From positions 21,119 to 85,118 of the forward strand of contig JAFXZK010000100.1 in NCBI GenBank assembly GCA_017541265.1: DNA of 64,000 nt, in the 5' to 3' direction. The position numbers and the translations under genes are program-made. The DNA is from Bacteroidaceae bacterium. GTDB taxonomy: Bacteria > Bacteroidota > Bacteroidia > Bacteroidales > Bacteroidaceae. Below the pieces are notes generated by a model. The model saw only the letters and a list, made by a program, of their open reading frames with translations. It ran no database searches and was not told where the DNA came from. Below are positions 8,783 through 18,686 of this stretch, piece after piece. The stretch's first letter is position 1; the number at the start of each line of letters is the position of its first letter.

Positions 8783-11023
8783 TCATTTCTTTTCACTCAT
8801 TGTAAAGTCTAATGTGCCGCCCTCTATAAGCTGGCGGTGCGTAAGCTTCCAGTCGGTTATCTTCTGACCGTTGAGCTTCACGCCCTTGACGTAGATGGCT
8901 TTGTCCGATTTGCGCGGCGCATTGATGGTCAGGTCTTTGCCTGTTGGCATGTGAAGCACAGCGCGACGGAACAGCGGCGTACCGATGACGTATTCTGCCG
9001 AGCCTGCATTGAAGGGATAGAAGCCAAGTGCGGAAAAGATGTACCAGGCCGACATCTGTCCGCAGTCGTCGTTGCCTGCATAGCCGCAGGGCGTGGCGTT
9101 GTAGAAGGTGCTGCGAACCTGTTCCACAAGCTCTTGCGTGCGCCACGGCTGACCGGCAAAGTTGTAGAGATAGACGGTGTGGTGGCTCGGCTCGTTGCCG
9201 TGCGCGTATTGTCCGATGAAGCCGCTGGCATTGCCGTTCACCTCGCCACTCGTCTCGGTCAGCGTGAAGTTCTCGTTGAGCTTCTGGATGAAGGGCTTCA
9301 CGCCGCCGAAGAGGTTGATGAGTCCCTGCGGGTTCTGCGGCACGAACCACATATACTGCCATGCGTTGCCCTCCACAAAGCAGGGATTCTCGTAGCTCAG
9401 CGGATCGAAAGGCTCTATCCAATTGCCCTTGTCGTCCTTGGGCTGGAAGAAACCTGTGGCAGGGTTGAAAAGGTTGCGGTAGAACTCGCTACGCTTGATG
9501 AAACGCTCGTAGTCCTGCTGCTTGCCAAGCTTCTTGGCGACAGCTGCCACGCACCAGTCGTCGAAGGCTTGCTCCATAGTGATGCTGACGCTGACGTTCT
9601 GTAAGTTCTGTGGCATATAACCATACTTTTCCCACACCTCGAAGGGGCTGTTGGGATGCGTCCGCGTGCTGCTCTCCACCATAGCCTTGTAGGCACGCTC
9701 CACATCAAGCCCGGGCAGTTCGGAGAGGATGGCATCTGCCACAACGGGAATGGCATGGTTACCTATCATGCAATAGTTATCTTGTCCCCAAAGGTCCCAG
9801 ATAGGCAGATAGCCGTACGTCTCGTGGTGCAAGACCATATCGCGAACGAACTGCACGGCAATCTTCGGATAGAGAAGGGTGTAGAGGGGATGGGCGGCAC
9901 GGAAGGTGTCCCAGAGGCTGAAGGTGCTATGATAGCTCTGACCGGCGGGCATCTGCTTAATCTCGAAATTAGTGTCCATGTACCTTCCATCAACGTCGCT
10001 GATGGTGTTGGGCTGCATGAGGACGTGGTAGAGGCCTGTGTAGAAGATGGTCTTCTGGTCGTCGGTGCCGTCGATGTCGATGATGGAGAGTTCCTTCTCC
10101 CAGGCGTCATACGCGGCATCGACGTAGTGGTGGAAGTCCCACGACTGCGCCTCCGCCTGCATGTTCCGCCGTGCGCCGTCGTTATCGACGGCAGAGATGG
10201 CGACCTTGACCATCACCTCCTTGCCCTTGGATGGGTCGAAGGATAGAGCCGCACGCAGCGTCCGGCCGTTGATGACATCGCTCCCACCGGCATTGCGCCC
10301 GCCGTCCATCAGGATGCGGCTTGCGATGGGGCGTGAGAACTCGGCACGGAAATAGACCTTGCGAAGCTTTGCCCAGCCTGTCACGACACGGAAGCCTTCG
10401 ATAGTCTTGTCGTCGATTACCCTTATCTGGCTCTGGATGATTTGATAGGCACGGCGGCCTGTGTAGTAGGCATCGCCACGGAAAGTCATGCGGTCAAGGT
10501 CGAGGATGACGGTCTGCTCCTTGCCTTCGGGGAAATGGTACAGGTGGATGCCAGCGTGGACTGTTGCCGAAAGCTCGACATCGATATTCTCGCCGCCTTT
10601 CAACTCCACCATGTAGTAGCCGGGACAGGCGCATTCCGACGTGTGCTTGAAGGGCAGGGCGAAGATGCCTTTCTTCAGCAGCTCGGGCGTGACATGCTTC
10701 GTGGTAGGCATCAGGGAAATGTCGATGAGGTCGGTACAACCCGTGCCGCTGAGGTGCGTGTGGGTGAAGCCAAAGATACTGTCCTTGTTGAAGTCATAGC
10801 CGCAGCAAGGGTCCCAAGTGACGTACTGCTCGGTCTCGGGACAGAGCTGCACCATGCCCTGCGGCATCGTGGGACCAGGGAAAGTGCTGCCGCTCAAAGC
10901 GCCGGTGTCGTCGGTCTGCGTCCCGATGAACGGATTGACATACTTTGTATAGTCGGTTGCTACGCTGCTCAAGGCAGTGCAGGCTGCCAAATAAATGATT
11001 GCTATTCGTTTCTTGTAGCACAT
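8783..11023 (-). CDS. GH92 alpha-1,2-mannosidase family protein
   Basis: A 746-residue exported glycosidase of the GH92 family, whose members are Ca2+-dependent exo-alpha-mannosidases acting on N-glycan or mannan mannose. It has a signal peptide (ACTALSSVATD), the N-terminal start of the mature enzyme VNPFIGTQ and PGPTMPQGMVQLCP, and FGFTHTHLSGTG. In the C-terminal catalytic barrel lies the family signature GNDDCGQMSAWYIFSALGF (about residue 650). The start at 11023 (MCYKKRIAIIYLAAC) is preferred over 11056 because it leaves a normal signal peptide. It is monocistronic and ends at the strong terminator. No SusCD genes are adjacent, so the substrate is not indicated by context. Confidence 0.93.
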   Translation of the reverse strand: MCYKKRIAIIYLAACTALSSVATDYTKYVNPFIGTQTDDTGALSGSTFPGPTMPQGMVQLCPETEQYVTWDPCCGYDFNKDSIFGFTHTHLSGTGCTDLIDISLMPTTKHVTPELLKKGIFALPFKHTSECACPGYYMVELKGGENIDVELSATVHAGIHLYHFPEGKEQTVILDLDRMTFRGDAYYTGRRAYQIIQSQIRVIDDKTIEGFRVVTGWAKLRKVYFRAEFSRPIASRILMDGGRNAGGSDVINGRTLRAALSFDPSKGKEVMVKVAISAVDNDGARRNMQAEAQSWDFHHYVDAAYDAWEKELSIIDIDGTDDQKTIFYTGLYHVLMQPNTISDVDGRYMDTNFEIKQMPAGQSYHSTFSLWDTFRAAHPLYTLLYPKIAVQFVRDMVLHHETYGYLPIWDLWGQDNYCMIGNHAIPVVADAILSELPGLDVERAYKAMVESSTRTHPNSPFEVWEKYGYMPQNLQNVSVSITMEQAFDDWCVAAVAKKLGKQQDYERFIKRSEFYRNLFNPATGFFQPKDDKGNWIEPFDPLSYENPCFVEGNAWQYMWFVPQNPQGLINLFGGVKPFIQKLNENFTLTETSGEVNGNASGFIGQYAHGNEPSHHTVYLYNFAGQPWRTQELVEQVRSTFYNATPCGYAGNDDCGQMSAWYIFSALGFYPFNAGSAEYVIGTPLFRRAVLHMPTGKDLTINAPRKSDKAIYVKGVKLNGQKITDWKLTHRQLIEGGTLDFTMSEKK

Positions 11024-11052
11024 AATTAATATAAAAAGTATTAAGATTGACT

Positions 11053-11060
11053 GCAAAGTT
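11053..11060 (-). promoter_or_regulatory. Weak -7 promoter element of GH92 gene
   Basis: GAACTTTG on the minus strand matches TAnnTTTG at all but the first base. A TTTG lies about 20 bp further upstream. It is a plausible but imperfect promoter. Confidence 0.45.
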
Positions 11061-11071
11061 CGGGATTTCTT

Positions 11072-11101
11072 TTGTCATAAACAAAAAAAAGCATACTTTT
11101 G
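11072..11101 (+). promoter_or_regulatory. Promoter of the small exported protein / CPBP pair
   Basis: TTG at 11072 and TACTTTTG at 11094-11101 with 19 bp between, divergent from the GH92 gene and 23 bp before the ATG. Confidence 0.65.
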
Positions 11102-11124
11102 TGGCGAAATAGTTCAAGAAACGC

Positions 11125-11559
11125 ATGAAACATCTACTTCTTTTACTGCTTGCCATATTGCCATTCCAGACATTCTCTGTTTGGGCTGCACAACAGAACC
11201 AAACACCGCCTGACGACACACTGGACGTTGACACTTTGCGTCAAGTGGAAGTGCTCGGCGATTCCGTGCTGCGCGTCAACGAAGCCATTCGTCAAACGAT
11301 TGGAAGAGAGAAGGCAGCCCGCATCGGCACACTTTCCGTAAGCGATGTCATTGGTTCCAAGGCAACTGACAAGATTCTGCATCCCTTTGCCGTGAAGGAC
11401 CGCAAGCGTGACAAGAAGCACGCCCGTGACCGCAAGATATTGAAGGAGTATGAGGAGCTGGGACGCATCAAGACCTTTGAGGAACTCCTCGACGAAGCCA
11501 TTCGCCAGCAAGCCATCGAAGACGGCAAAGAGCCGCCCACCCGCTCGGGAAAGAAGTAA
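11125..11559 (+). CDS. Small exported protein of unknown function
   Basis: 144 residues. A clear signal peptide (residues 1-21, cut near VWAAQ) is followed by a short acidic stretch, then a charged, helix-prone and very basic region (KDRKRDKKHARDRK) and an acidic helix. No cysteines, membrane segments or known motifs were recognised. It is probably periplasmic. It shares a promoter with the CPBP protease gene 39 bp downstream, which suggests a functional link, but none is shown. I do not recognise the family. Confidence 0.75.
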   Translation: MKHLLLLLLAILPFQTFSVWAAQQNQTPPDDTLDVDTLRQVEVLGDSVLRVNEAIRQTIGREKAARIGTLSVSDVIGSKATDKILHPFAVKDRKRDKKHARDRKILKEYEELGRIKTFEELLDEAIRQQAIEDGKEPPTRSGKK

Positions 11560-11598
11560 CCCATAAGTCCTTTAAGACCGATAAGACCCATAAGGCCT
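11557..11598. repeat. Nonamer tandem array (ACCCATAAG type)
   Basis: Four to five 9-bp copies (ACCCATAAG, TCCTTTAAG, ACCGATAAG) filling the whole gap between two genes, starting at the stop codon of the first. Confidence 0.8.
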
Positions 11599-12396
11599 AT
11601 GATTACCTGGCATCGTCTTTCTCCTGCAATTCTTACTCTGTTAGTATTTCTGCTGGCACAGGGAGTGGGTACAATTTTGCTCCTCATCACGGGACTGCTG
11701 ACATTGCCAGACTTTAACATATCCCTCGGCAATTCGCTCTTCTCGATCATCCTCATGGCTGTTGACATATTAGCTGTGCTGTGTTGCTATTTTAGCCTGC
11801 GCTACATTCGCTTCGAGACAGCCCTAAATGTCACACTTATCAGGTGGCGTCCAGCCATGCTTGGCATTGCTGGTGGCCTATTCGGAGCATTGAGCATATC
11901 CTTTCTCACTGACAACGTGGAACTTCCCGACGTAATGTTGCAAATGTCGCTGGCAATGTCGCACAGCTTCTGGGGGTTGCTTACATTGGTCATTGTGGGT
12001 CCTGTCACAGAAGAGCTACTCTTTCGGGAAGCCATCATGGGTGAGATGTTGCGCCGGGGAGCCAATCCCTGGGTGGCAATTATCGTTTCTGCATTGGCCT
12101 TCAGCACGATGCACCTCAACCTCGCCCAAGGTCTCTATGCTTTGCCGATCGGCATCTTGTTCGGCATCATATATTATAAGACAGGCAACATTGTCCTGAC
12201 CTCCCTGCTCCACATACTCAACAACGGTATTGTTGCCATTCAGCTTCATACTTTCGGCGAAGACATTGCAGACATCTCCTGTGTGGAATGGTTCGGCGGC
12301 GGCATCAAAGCTTACAGCGTAATGGTGCTTTTGGGAGTGCTCTGCATTGCATTAATGAAGCGCTTCTGGGACTGCTACCTTCCCTGCGAGAGATGA
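11599..12396 (+). CDS. CPBP family intramembrane glutamic metalloprotease
   Basis: A 265-residue polytopic membrane protein. The CPBP/Abi (CAAX-protease-like) motifs are all present: Glu138-Glu139 with Arg143 (TEELLFREA), His172 (FSTMHLN) and His205 with Asn208 (LLHILNNG). About seven hydrophobic segments surround them. Prokaryotic members cleave within or next to membranes or serve in peptide and bacteriocin maturation or immunity. No bacteriocin-like gene is adjacent here, so the substrate is unknown. It follows the 144-residue exported protein closely and appears co-transcribed with it. Confidence 0.9.
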   Translation: MITWHRLSPAILTLLVFLLAQGVGTILLLITGLLTLPDFNISLGNSLFSIILMAVDILAVLCCYFSLRYIRFETALNVTLIRWRPAMLGIAGGLFGALSISFLTDNVELPDVMLQMSLAMSHSFWGLLTLVIVGPVTEELLFREAIMGEMLRRGANPWVAIIVSALAFSTMHLNLAQGLYALPIGILFGIIYYKTGNIVLTSLLHILNNGIVAIQLHTFGEDIADISCVEWFGGGIKAYSVMVLLGVLCIALMKRFWDCYLPCER

Positions 12397-12522
12397 TAAA
12401 AAAGTATTCTATCTAAAGGAAAGCCTCCATATTGTTAGGTTAATTTTATTAAATAGCCCGTACTTTCTGTTAAATTAACTTAAACGAATCTCTCTCTTTG
12501 CTGTTATTTCCGCATGCTGTCG

Positions 12523-12530
12523 TACCTTTG
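12523..12530 (+). promoter_or_regulatory. -7 promoter element of the coiled-coil lipoprotein operon
   Basis: TACCTTTG followed by CAC, 75 bp before the ATG; a TTG lies about 22 bp upstream. The long leader may carry post-transcriptional control, but no recognised riboswitch was seen. Confidence 0.7.
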
Positions 12531-12605
12531 CACAAAGTTATGCCCTAAATAAGGGTGTACTATGCTATTGAACAAACAACTTAACCAATTTTAATACTTA
12601 TAAAA

Positions 12606-15600
12606 ATGAAAAAGAAACTCATTCAATCTTTCATGCTGCTAATTGTAGCAGTCAGTGTAGGATCGTTCGTGTCTTGTAAGGACACCAACGAAGGTTTGTA
12701 CACACAATTGCGTACACAAGCCATTCAGGAGAATGCGACTTTGCAGGCAGCCTTTGAGGCTCAGATTGCCGCGTTGGAAGGACAGATTACTACTTACAAG
12801 CAAGCACTCGATGCTCTCGAAGCCACTTTTGCGACATACCAGTCTTGCAATTGCGACCAGACTCTCCCTGCAACCATCAGCGGTCTGACCGCTCAGATTG
12901 CCACGTTGAACAGTGAGGTTGCGACTTTGCAGGCAGGTCTTGCAAATGCCGCCAGCAAAGATGATGTAAACACCATCAACACCACAATCGCATCCCTCAC
13001 CGCACAACTTTCAGGTCTCCAAAACACACTTGACAATCTGTTGAGTCAGTTTACACCTCTGGCAACCGAGTTTAATTCCTTCAAGGGTGCGCAGGAAATT
13101 ATCAATGGCACCGTAACTGACTTGCAGAATGAACTCAATCAGGTGAAGGCAGACCTTGCCAACATCAACCAGTGCCAGTGCGACTACGCATACGTTACCA
13201 GCAAGCTGGTGGAGCTTGAGACAAAGATGACGGCTGCCGAACAGAGGGTAAAAGACGCATACGACCTTGCAACCACAGCCAACACCAAGGCTGATGCTGC
13301 CAACACAACAGCCAATGCAGCTAACGCCACTGCCAACGAAGCCAAATTGACTGCACAGCAGGCACTCGACGCAGCCACTGCTGCCACTAACGCAGCCACT
13401 TCTGCTACTCAAGCTGCGCAGCAAGCTGTCACCACAGCTTCCCTCGCAGAGCAAGCAGCATTAGCCGCTGGCCTGACAGCAAACGAGGCTAAGCAGTTCG
13501 CACAGGAAGCTCAGACAAATGCAAACCTGGCTCTCCAGACCGCCAACGCTGCCAACGCCCTCGCAACGGTAGCACAGACGACAGCTGACGCTGCCCTGAC
13601 ACTGGCCAACGCCAACAAGACGGAGATTGAACTTCTGAAGCAAAAAGCTGCAACTATCGAACAGAACATGCAGACTCTTCAGACGCTCATCAGCCAGAAT
13701 GCAGCCGCAATTGCCCAGAATGCCCAGGACATCGCCCAGAACACATCAGACATTGCCAACAACAGCACTCTGATACAGAAGAACATTCAGGACATTGCCA
13801 ACAACACCCAGGAGATTGCCAACAATGCCAGCAAGATTCAGGAGAATGCCAACAAGATTCAGCAGAACGCCGATGCCATCGCTGCCATCCAGACACAGCT
13901 TGTCGGTCTGCCCGAAAAGGTTCAGCAGGCTCTTGACGCTGCAGCTGCCGCTGCTGGTAAGGCTGATGCAAACTTTGAACTCATCACAGGTTTGAGCTCC
14001 ACCATTGAAACAATGAGGACAACCATCAGCGGACTTGAAGCTGCCAACGCCACCAACACAGCCAACATCAGCAACCTTGAGACTGCTATCAATGAGCTAA
14101 AGACCAACGTGCAGACTTTCAACGAGACCATCTTGGATAAAGTCACCACAAACGAGAATAGCATCACAGAACTCAGGACCAACCTCCAAAACCTCACAAA
14201 CACAGTTAACCAAACTCAGACTACCATTACCCAGTTGTCCCAAAAGGTCAACACGCTGGAATCTGACCTTAACACGCTGAGAGGAGAACTCGCCCAAGTT
14301 AAGATTGACTGCGACCTCAACCTTATAGCAGCACAGAGATATGCCGACGAGGCTATAGCCGCAGCCCAGACAGCTATCCTTGGTCAAGTGGCAACAATGC
14401 TTCAGAAGTATGCCAAAGCTACCGACCTCCTGAACTATGCAACCCAAACCGAACTGAACGAGAGCAAGGAAGCACTGAACAAGAGAATCACGGAGCTGAT
14501 GACACAGATGCTCCAAGAGTTCCGCACAGAGGATGGTAAGATTGCCGATTTGGCCACACTTCTGAGCGCAAAGATTTCAAGAGACTCTACAGACATTGCA
14601 TGGCTGAAGGAGGCAATTAAGCAGCTCAACGGCAAGTTTGATAACTATGCCACAAAGGAATCCCTGCAAAGCTGGTTCGAAAAGATTACCAACCTTGAGA
14701 CTCAAATGGCTAACCTGGACCGCGACCAACTCATTAGCGAACTCACCGAAATCATCACCAACGACATTCTTGACACCACCGACCCGGATGGACTCGGAAG
14801 CCAAATACAGTTGATTATTAACCAAGCTCTCAGAGACAGTTCATACATCAGTGAAATTGCAGATCTCGTTCAGCCTCTCATCGATACCGCCGAGTACAAC
14901 GACAGCGTTCTTACAGATTCTGTCAAGAATCACTATGCAGACATTGTTGCCCTGACCAAGCGCGTTGAAGCCCTCGAGAGCTCCACCGTAAAAATAGAGG
15001 ACTATAAACTTGACAAAGAATCTATTTGGAAACAGATTAACACCAACGAGACCAACATTAGTAATCTCAAGACAACTGTAAAAGACATCACAGACAATAT
15101 CATCCCAGGCTTGCAGCAGGACATTAAGAAACTGCAAAATCGCATGACAGCGGCAGAAGGGAGACTTGACAATGTTGAAAAAGATATTCAACAGATCAAC
15201 AAGGATGTTGCAGCCGTACAGAACCAGCTGGCTAAGCAAGTGACTGGCATTATCATTCAGGGCACCAAGAATCCGATGTTCGGCACGTTCAACCTGCCTA
15301 TCGATGTTCAGTCCAACCTCCTCATTGCCTACTATGGTGTGCCTTTCAGCTCATTTGAATTCCCCACCGACGACACAGCTCCTTACGGAGTACGTTCAGA
15401 CCAGGCACTCACTTCTGACGAAATTAACATGCTCCTCGGACTTGGTCTGGAACAATATGAGCATCGTGCCAACATGCCTCTTCTGTCCTCCGCGGAAGGC
15501 AATGCCGGCAAGGTTTACATGACCATCAACCCCAACACAGCCGACCTTGAAGGACTTGAGCTGAGCCTCGTGAACACTCAGGATAAGGAATCACCCATCA

Positions 15601-17384
15601 AGCTGAAACCCATCCGCAAGAGCGACGAAAAGCTGCAGTTCGGCTACACCCGTGCCGACAATGGCTTCTATGAGGCCGACGCTTATGTGACAAACGCAAC
15701 CGTCATGACCGAGGACAATGGCATACCTCTTACCAAAGAAGATATCAGAACTGCATTCGGCGGTATTAAGGATAAACTTACTGCCATTTTGAACAGGAAA
15801 GCTAATGAAAAAGGTGAACTTCAGATAGGCCAGATAGCATCCGATGTTTACAATGTGATAAACAAGATGAAGATGGATAGGACAGGCCTGAAGTGTACTT
15901 ACACCACCACAGATGCAAGCGGTGCAGAGCAGAAACATTCTGTTTACTCCGAGTACAACTTGGGCGCAACATTCATCAATCCTCTCAGCTTGGACTATGG
16001 TAAGGATTTCGACTATGTCACGATGCCTGGCTATGAAACAGTGGAAAACTTTATTAACAATCTTGCTCAGAAAGTAAAAGATAAGGTTCATGTGGCATGC
16101 GACAGAATCACTCATGCACAAATTGTTAACATGATTCTCAACTTCCAGATTAATAGGATTGAGGCTCCCGACCTTCCAACGAATCTTGTAAACTACCCAC
16201 AGCCCGGAGATCTTAATCAGGATTGCGGTAAGTTCTATCTGAAGATGGACACCACCTTCACGATGGATGGTATCTCTTACTTCCTGCAGATTCCGGTAGA
16301 TGCACAGCGAGTTCCTGTTAAGTTCGCAAATGATCTGAACATTGGCGGAACACCGATAACAGTTCCTGATGCCGACGCAGTTAACGTCCGTCCTTTCAGA
16401 AGCACCTACAATCAGGATAATGAAGGAAAGCCTACAGACCTCATCACCCTTACAAAGCCCACCGTTGTAGTCTGGAACAATGAGACAACAGGAAATGTTG
16501 AATCAATACTCGTTATTCCTATGAAAGACCATCAAGGTTCAATCAAAGGATATGTCCAAATTGATATGGAAGCCACTATCGAGACTACGGTTGCCGGTGG
16601 CAAAATTACACTCAAAACAGAAGATGCAACAGACGTTGCCACGATTGCCGGAGGTGTCCTCACGCCCACAAGCACACAATATGTTAACATGACAGAGGTT
16701 TACTACGCTGGCACGACCGACGGCAAAGAGTTCCATCTCGCGTTCCACTACGACCTGCGCGACGCAGCCGAACAGCTTTGGGGTCTTGCACAGGGTTCTA
16801 TCGAGGACGTTAACGATTTGCTCCAAAGAGTTCAAAAAATTATTGATGAAGCCAGAAATGTTGTTGAGCAAATCAACAACTACATGGGCCCGGGTGGCAA
16901 GATTGACCAGACCATCGACAATGCTGTAAATACCTATCTTATTAAGTATCTCGACAAGGTCAACGATTTAGTTGTTGGTTTCGTCAACTCCATCAACCGT
17001 CGTCTCCAGCCCTTCATGGTTGCACGCACGAGCAAGGGCTTCAAGCGTGTGAGCGAGATTAAGGCACAACCTACCGTGCTGTCATCCGACGTAGAACTCT
17101 TCCCCACCACGAAGACCATGGAACTCCTCGTTCCTATTGCAAGGAAGCACGTTGCTGTGACCAACGTCTTCAGGGGTAGCGCAAGCGCCCAGGATGGTAA
17201 TAACGATTGCATGGACAAGTTGGAAGCAGCCAACTCCGGTTATCTCAACAAGGTATTTGATGGCAACAAACGTTATGTTAAAGCAACTGGCTTGGTAAGT
17301 GGTTATGTTTACGAGATTGCTTACTCAGTCCTCGACTTCGACGGTAACATGTCAACCCACAGGTACTACATCAGAATTGAGTAA
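12606..17384 (+). CDS. Giant coiled-coil surface lipoprotein
   Basis: 1592 residues. A lipoprotein signal ends SFVSCKD, so it is probably anchored in the outer membrane. Residues about 25-875 are almost continuous coiled coil: leucine/isoleucine heptads, an alanine-rich block (about 220-335, AANATANEAKLTAQQAL type), and an asparagine-rich block (about 370-425) of 7-residue repeats (IANNTQEIANNASKIQEN) reminiscent of trimeric adhesin stalks. From about residue 877 (TGIIIQGTKNPMFGTFNLP) it becomes a roughly 700-residue globular C-terminal domain that I do not recognise. Two CQC/CNC cysteine pairs occur in the stalk (SCNCDQ, CQCDY). It heads a plus-strand cluster with an OmpA porin 56 bp downstream. 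A stalk or adhesin role is inference. Confidence 0.85.
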   Translation: MKKKLIQSFMLLIVAVSVGSFVSCKDTNEGLYTQLRTQAIQENATLQAAFEAQIAALEGQITTYKQALDALEATFATYQSCNCDQTLPATISGLTAQIATLNSEVATLQAGLANAASKDDVNTINTTIASLTAQLSGLQNTLDNLLSQFTPLATEFNSFKGAQEIINGTVTDLQNELNQVKADLANINQCQCDYAYVTSKLVELETKMTAAEQRVKDAYDLATTANTKADAANTTANAANATANEAKLTAQQALDAATAATNAATSATQAAQQAVTTASLAEQAALAAGLTANEAKQFAQEAQTNANLALQTANAANALATVAQTTADAALTLANANKTEIELLKQKAATIEQNMQTLQTLISQNAAAIAQNAQDIAQNTSDIANNSTLIQKNIQDIANNTQEIANNASKIQENANKIQQNADAIAAIQTQLVGLPEKVQQALDAAAAAAGKADANFELITGLSSTIETMRTTISGLEAANATNTANISNLETAINELKTNVQTFNETILDKVTTNENSITELRTNLQNLTNTVNQTQTTITQLSQKVNTLESDLNTLRGELAQVKIDCDLNLIAAQRYADEAIAAAQTAILGQVATMLQKYAKATDLLNYATQTELNESKEALNKRITELMTQMLQEFRTEDGKIADLATLLSAKISRDSTDIAWLKEAIKQLNGKFDNYATKESLQSWFEKITNLETQMANLDRDQLISELTEIITNDILDTTDPDGLGSQIQLIINQALRDSSYISEIADLVQPLIDTAEYNDSVLTDSVKNHYADIVALTKRVEALESSTVKIEDYKLDKESIWKQINTNETNISNLKTTVKDITDNIIPGLQQDIKKLQNRMTAAEGRLDNVEKDIQQINKDVAAVQNQLAKQVTGIIIQGTKNPMFGTFNLPIDVQSNLLIAYYGVPFSSFEFPTDDTAPYGVRSDQALTSDEINMLLGLGLEQYEHRANMPLLSSAEGNAGKVYMTINPNTADLEGLELSLVNTQDKESPIKLKPIRKSDEKLQFGYTRADNGFYEADAYVTNATVMTEDNGIPLTKEDIRTAFGGIKDKLTAILNRKANEKGELQIGQIASDVYNVINKMKMDRTGLKCTYTTTDASGAEQKHSVYSEYNLGATFINPLSLDYGKDFDYVTMPGYETVENFINNLAQKVKDKVHVACDRITHAQIVNMILNFQINRIEAPDLPTNLVNYPQPGDLNQDCGKFYLKMDTTFTMDGISYFLQIPVDAQRVPVKFANDLNIGGTPITVPDADAVNVRPFRSTYNQDNEGKPTDLITLTKPTVVVWNNETTGNVESILVIPMKDHQGSIKGYVQIDMEATIETTVAGGKITLKTEDATDVATIAGGVLTPTSTQYVNMTEVYYAGTTDGKEFHLAFHYDLRDAAEQLWGLAQGSIEDVNDLLQRVQKIIDEARNVVEQINNYMGPGGKIDQTIDNAVNTYLIKYLDKVNDLVVGFVNSINRRLQPFMVARTSKGFKRVSEIKAQPTVLSSDVELFPTTKTMELLVPIARKHVAVTNVFRGSASAQDGNNDCMDKLEAANSGYLNKVFDGNKRYVKATGLVSGYVYEIAYSVLDFDGNMSTHRYYIRIE

Positions 17385-17440
17385 AAGCGCTTTATAACCA
17401 GTAAACCTGTTTTATAAACTGAATAAAGAAACAAACAGTT

Positions 17441-18607
17441 ATGAAACTTAAGAAGATATTTATGTCAGCTGCACTGCTTGCCGGATGCCTTACCGCATCC
17501 GCGCAGCAGCCGCAGGCTGCAGAACAGCCCGCAGAGGCATTCCATCCTCACGGGTTTATTCAGGCTCAAGTGGGCGGCCAGTACACTTTGGGCGAAGTTG
17601 ATTTTAGCGACCTTCTCTCTGGAAACTTCCAGGTGGCAGGCGGCTACTATTTCACTCCCGTATGGGGTTTGCGCCTGGCTATCGACGCATGGCAGAGCAA
17701 GGGCGGCAGCGACCTTAACTATTTAGGGCTTGGAGTCAAGACATGGAAGTACAACTTCATTGCTCCCACTCTCGACGTGACCTGCGACTTGACTAACTGG
17801 ATTTGCGGCTACAAGGCAGACCGTGTCTGCAACTTCGGTCTGCTGGCAGGCATCGGTGCAAACATCGGTTGGGACAATGGTGAGGCAGCAGCCGTCAAAG
17901 GCCTGATTGCCGTCACCCCGATTACAGCCCTGCGCACCGTTCCCATGGAACATCAGATGACTTTGCTTTGGCGCGACACCAAGACACGCTTCGTAGGCAG
18001 ATTCGGTGCTTACCTTGACTTCAACGTAAGCCGCCGCGTTGCCCTCGGTCTCGAGGTGAACGCCAACGCTACTTCCGACCACTACAACTCCAAGGATGCC
18101 GGCAATGCCGACTGGTATTTCAACGCACTGGCAGGCGTCAAGGTGAGGATTGGCAAGCTTGGCAAGAAAGTCACCACAACCGATGCAGCTCCCATCGTAG
18201 TAGAAAAGATTGTGGAGAAGATTGTGGAGAAGCCTGTTGAAGTCGAGAAGATTGTCTATAAGGAGCCAGAGGCACCGAAGCGTGAGCCACTGCGCCGCGA
18301 CATTTTCTTCACACTCCGTGGTTCAGAAGTCAGCAGGACCGAAATGGCAAAGGTGGAGGATGTTGTTGCTTACCTCAACAAGTATCCCGAAGCCAAGGTC
18401 AGCGTCACCGGTTATGCCGACAAGGGTACAGGCAACGCAAGACTTAACGTCGGCTATGCCCAGAAGCGTGCCCAGGTTATCGCCAACCTGTTGACGAACA
18501 GGTTCGGCATCTCCCCCAGCCGTATCACGGTAGACAGCAAGGGTGACACCGTTCAGCCTTACGAGCAGAACGACCTCAACCGTGTCACCATCTGTATTGC
18601 TGAATAA
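17441..18607 (+). CDS. OmpA family outer-membrane protein
   Basis: 388 residues. It has a signal peptide (cut after TASAQ) and an eight-strand type beta-barrel region (about 35-245, alternating strands such as GFIQAQVGGQYTLGEV and LRLAIDAWQSKG). A charged EKIVEK linker (about 255-280) follows, then a C-terminal OmpA peptidoglycan-binding domain (about 290-388) with GYADKGTGNARLN and AQKRAQVIANLL, the diaminopimelate-binding pattern. It ties outer membrane to cell wall. Its position directly behind the giant coiled-coil lipoprotein suggests that both build or brace one envelope structure. Confidence 0.93.
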   Translation: MKLKKIFMSAALLAGCLTASAQQPQAAEQPAEAFHPHGFIQAQVGGQYTLGEVDFSDLLSGNFQVAGGYYFTPVWGLRLAIDAWQSKGGSDLNYLGLGVKTWKYNFIAPTLDVTCDLTNWICGYKADRVCNFGLLAGIGANIGWDNGEAAAVKGLIAVTPITALRTVPMEHQMTLLWRDTKTRFVGRFGAYLDFNVSRRVALGLEVNANATSDHYNSKDAGNADWYFNALAGVKVRIGKLGKKVTTTDAAPIVVEKIVEKIVEKPVEVEKIVYKEPEAPKREPLRRDIFFTLRGSEVSRTEMAKVEDVVAYLNKYPEAKVSVTGYADKGTGNARLNVGYAQKRAQVIANLLTNRFGISPSRITVDSKGDTVQPYEQNDLNRVTICIAE

Positions 18608-18635
18608 CTATTGACAAACTGCAAACCATCAACTT

Positions 18636-18672
18636 CCCCCCGTCATTCTGCCCAAAGCGTAGTGACGGGGGG
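18636..18672 (+). terminator. Stem-loop after the OmpA gene (weak terminator or processing site)
   Basis: A 10-bp stem CCCCCCGTCA / TGACGGGGGG with no T run, ending 14 bp before the next ATG. It may reduce read-through or stabilise the upstream mRNA. Confidence 0.5.
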
Positions 18673-18686
18673 ATGAATTATCATTT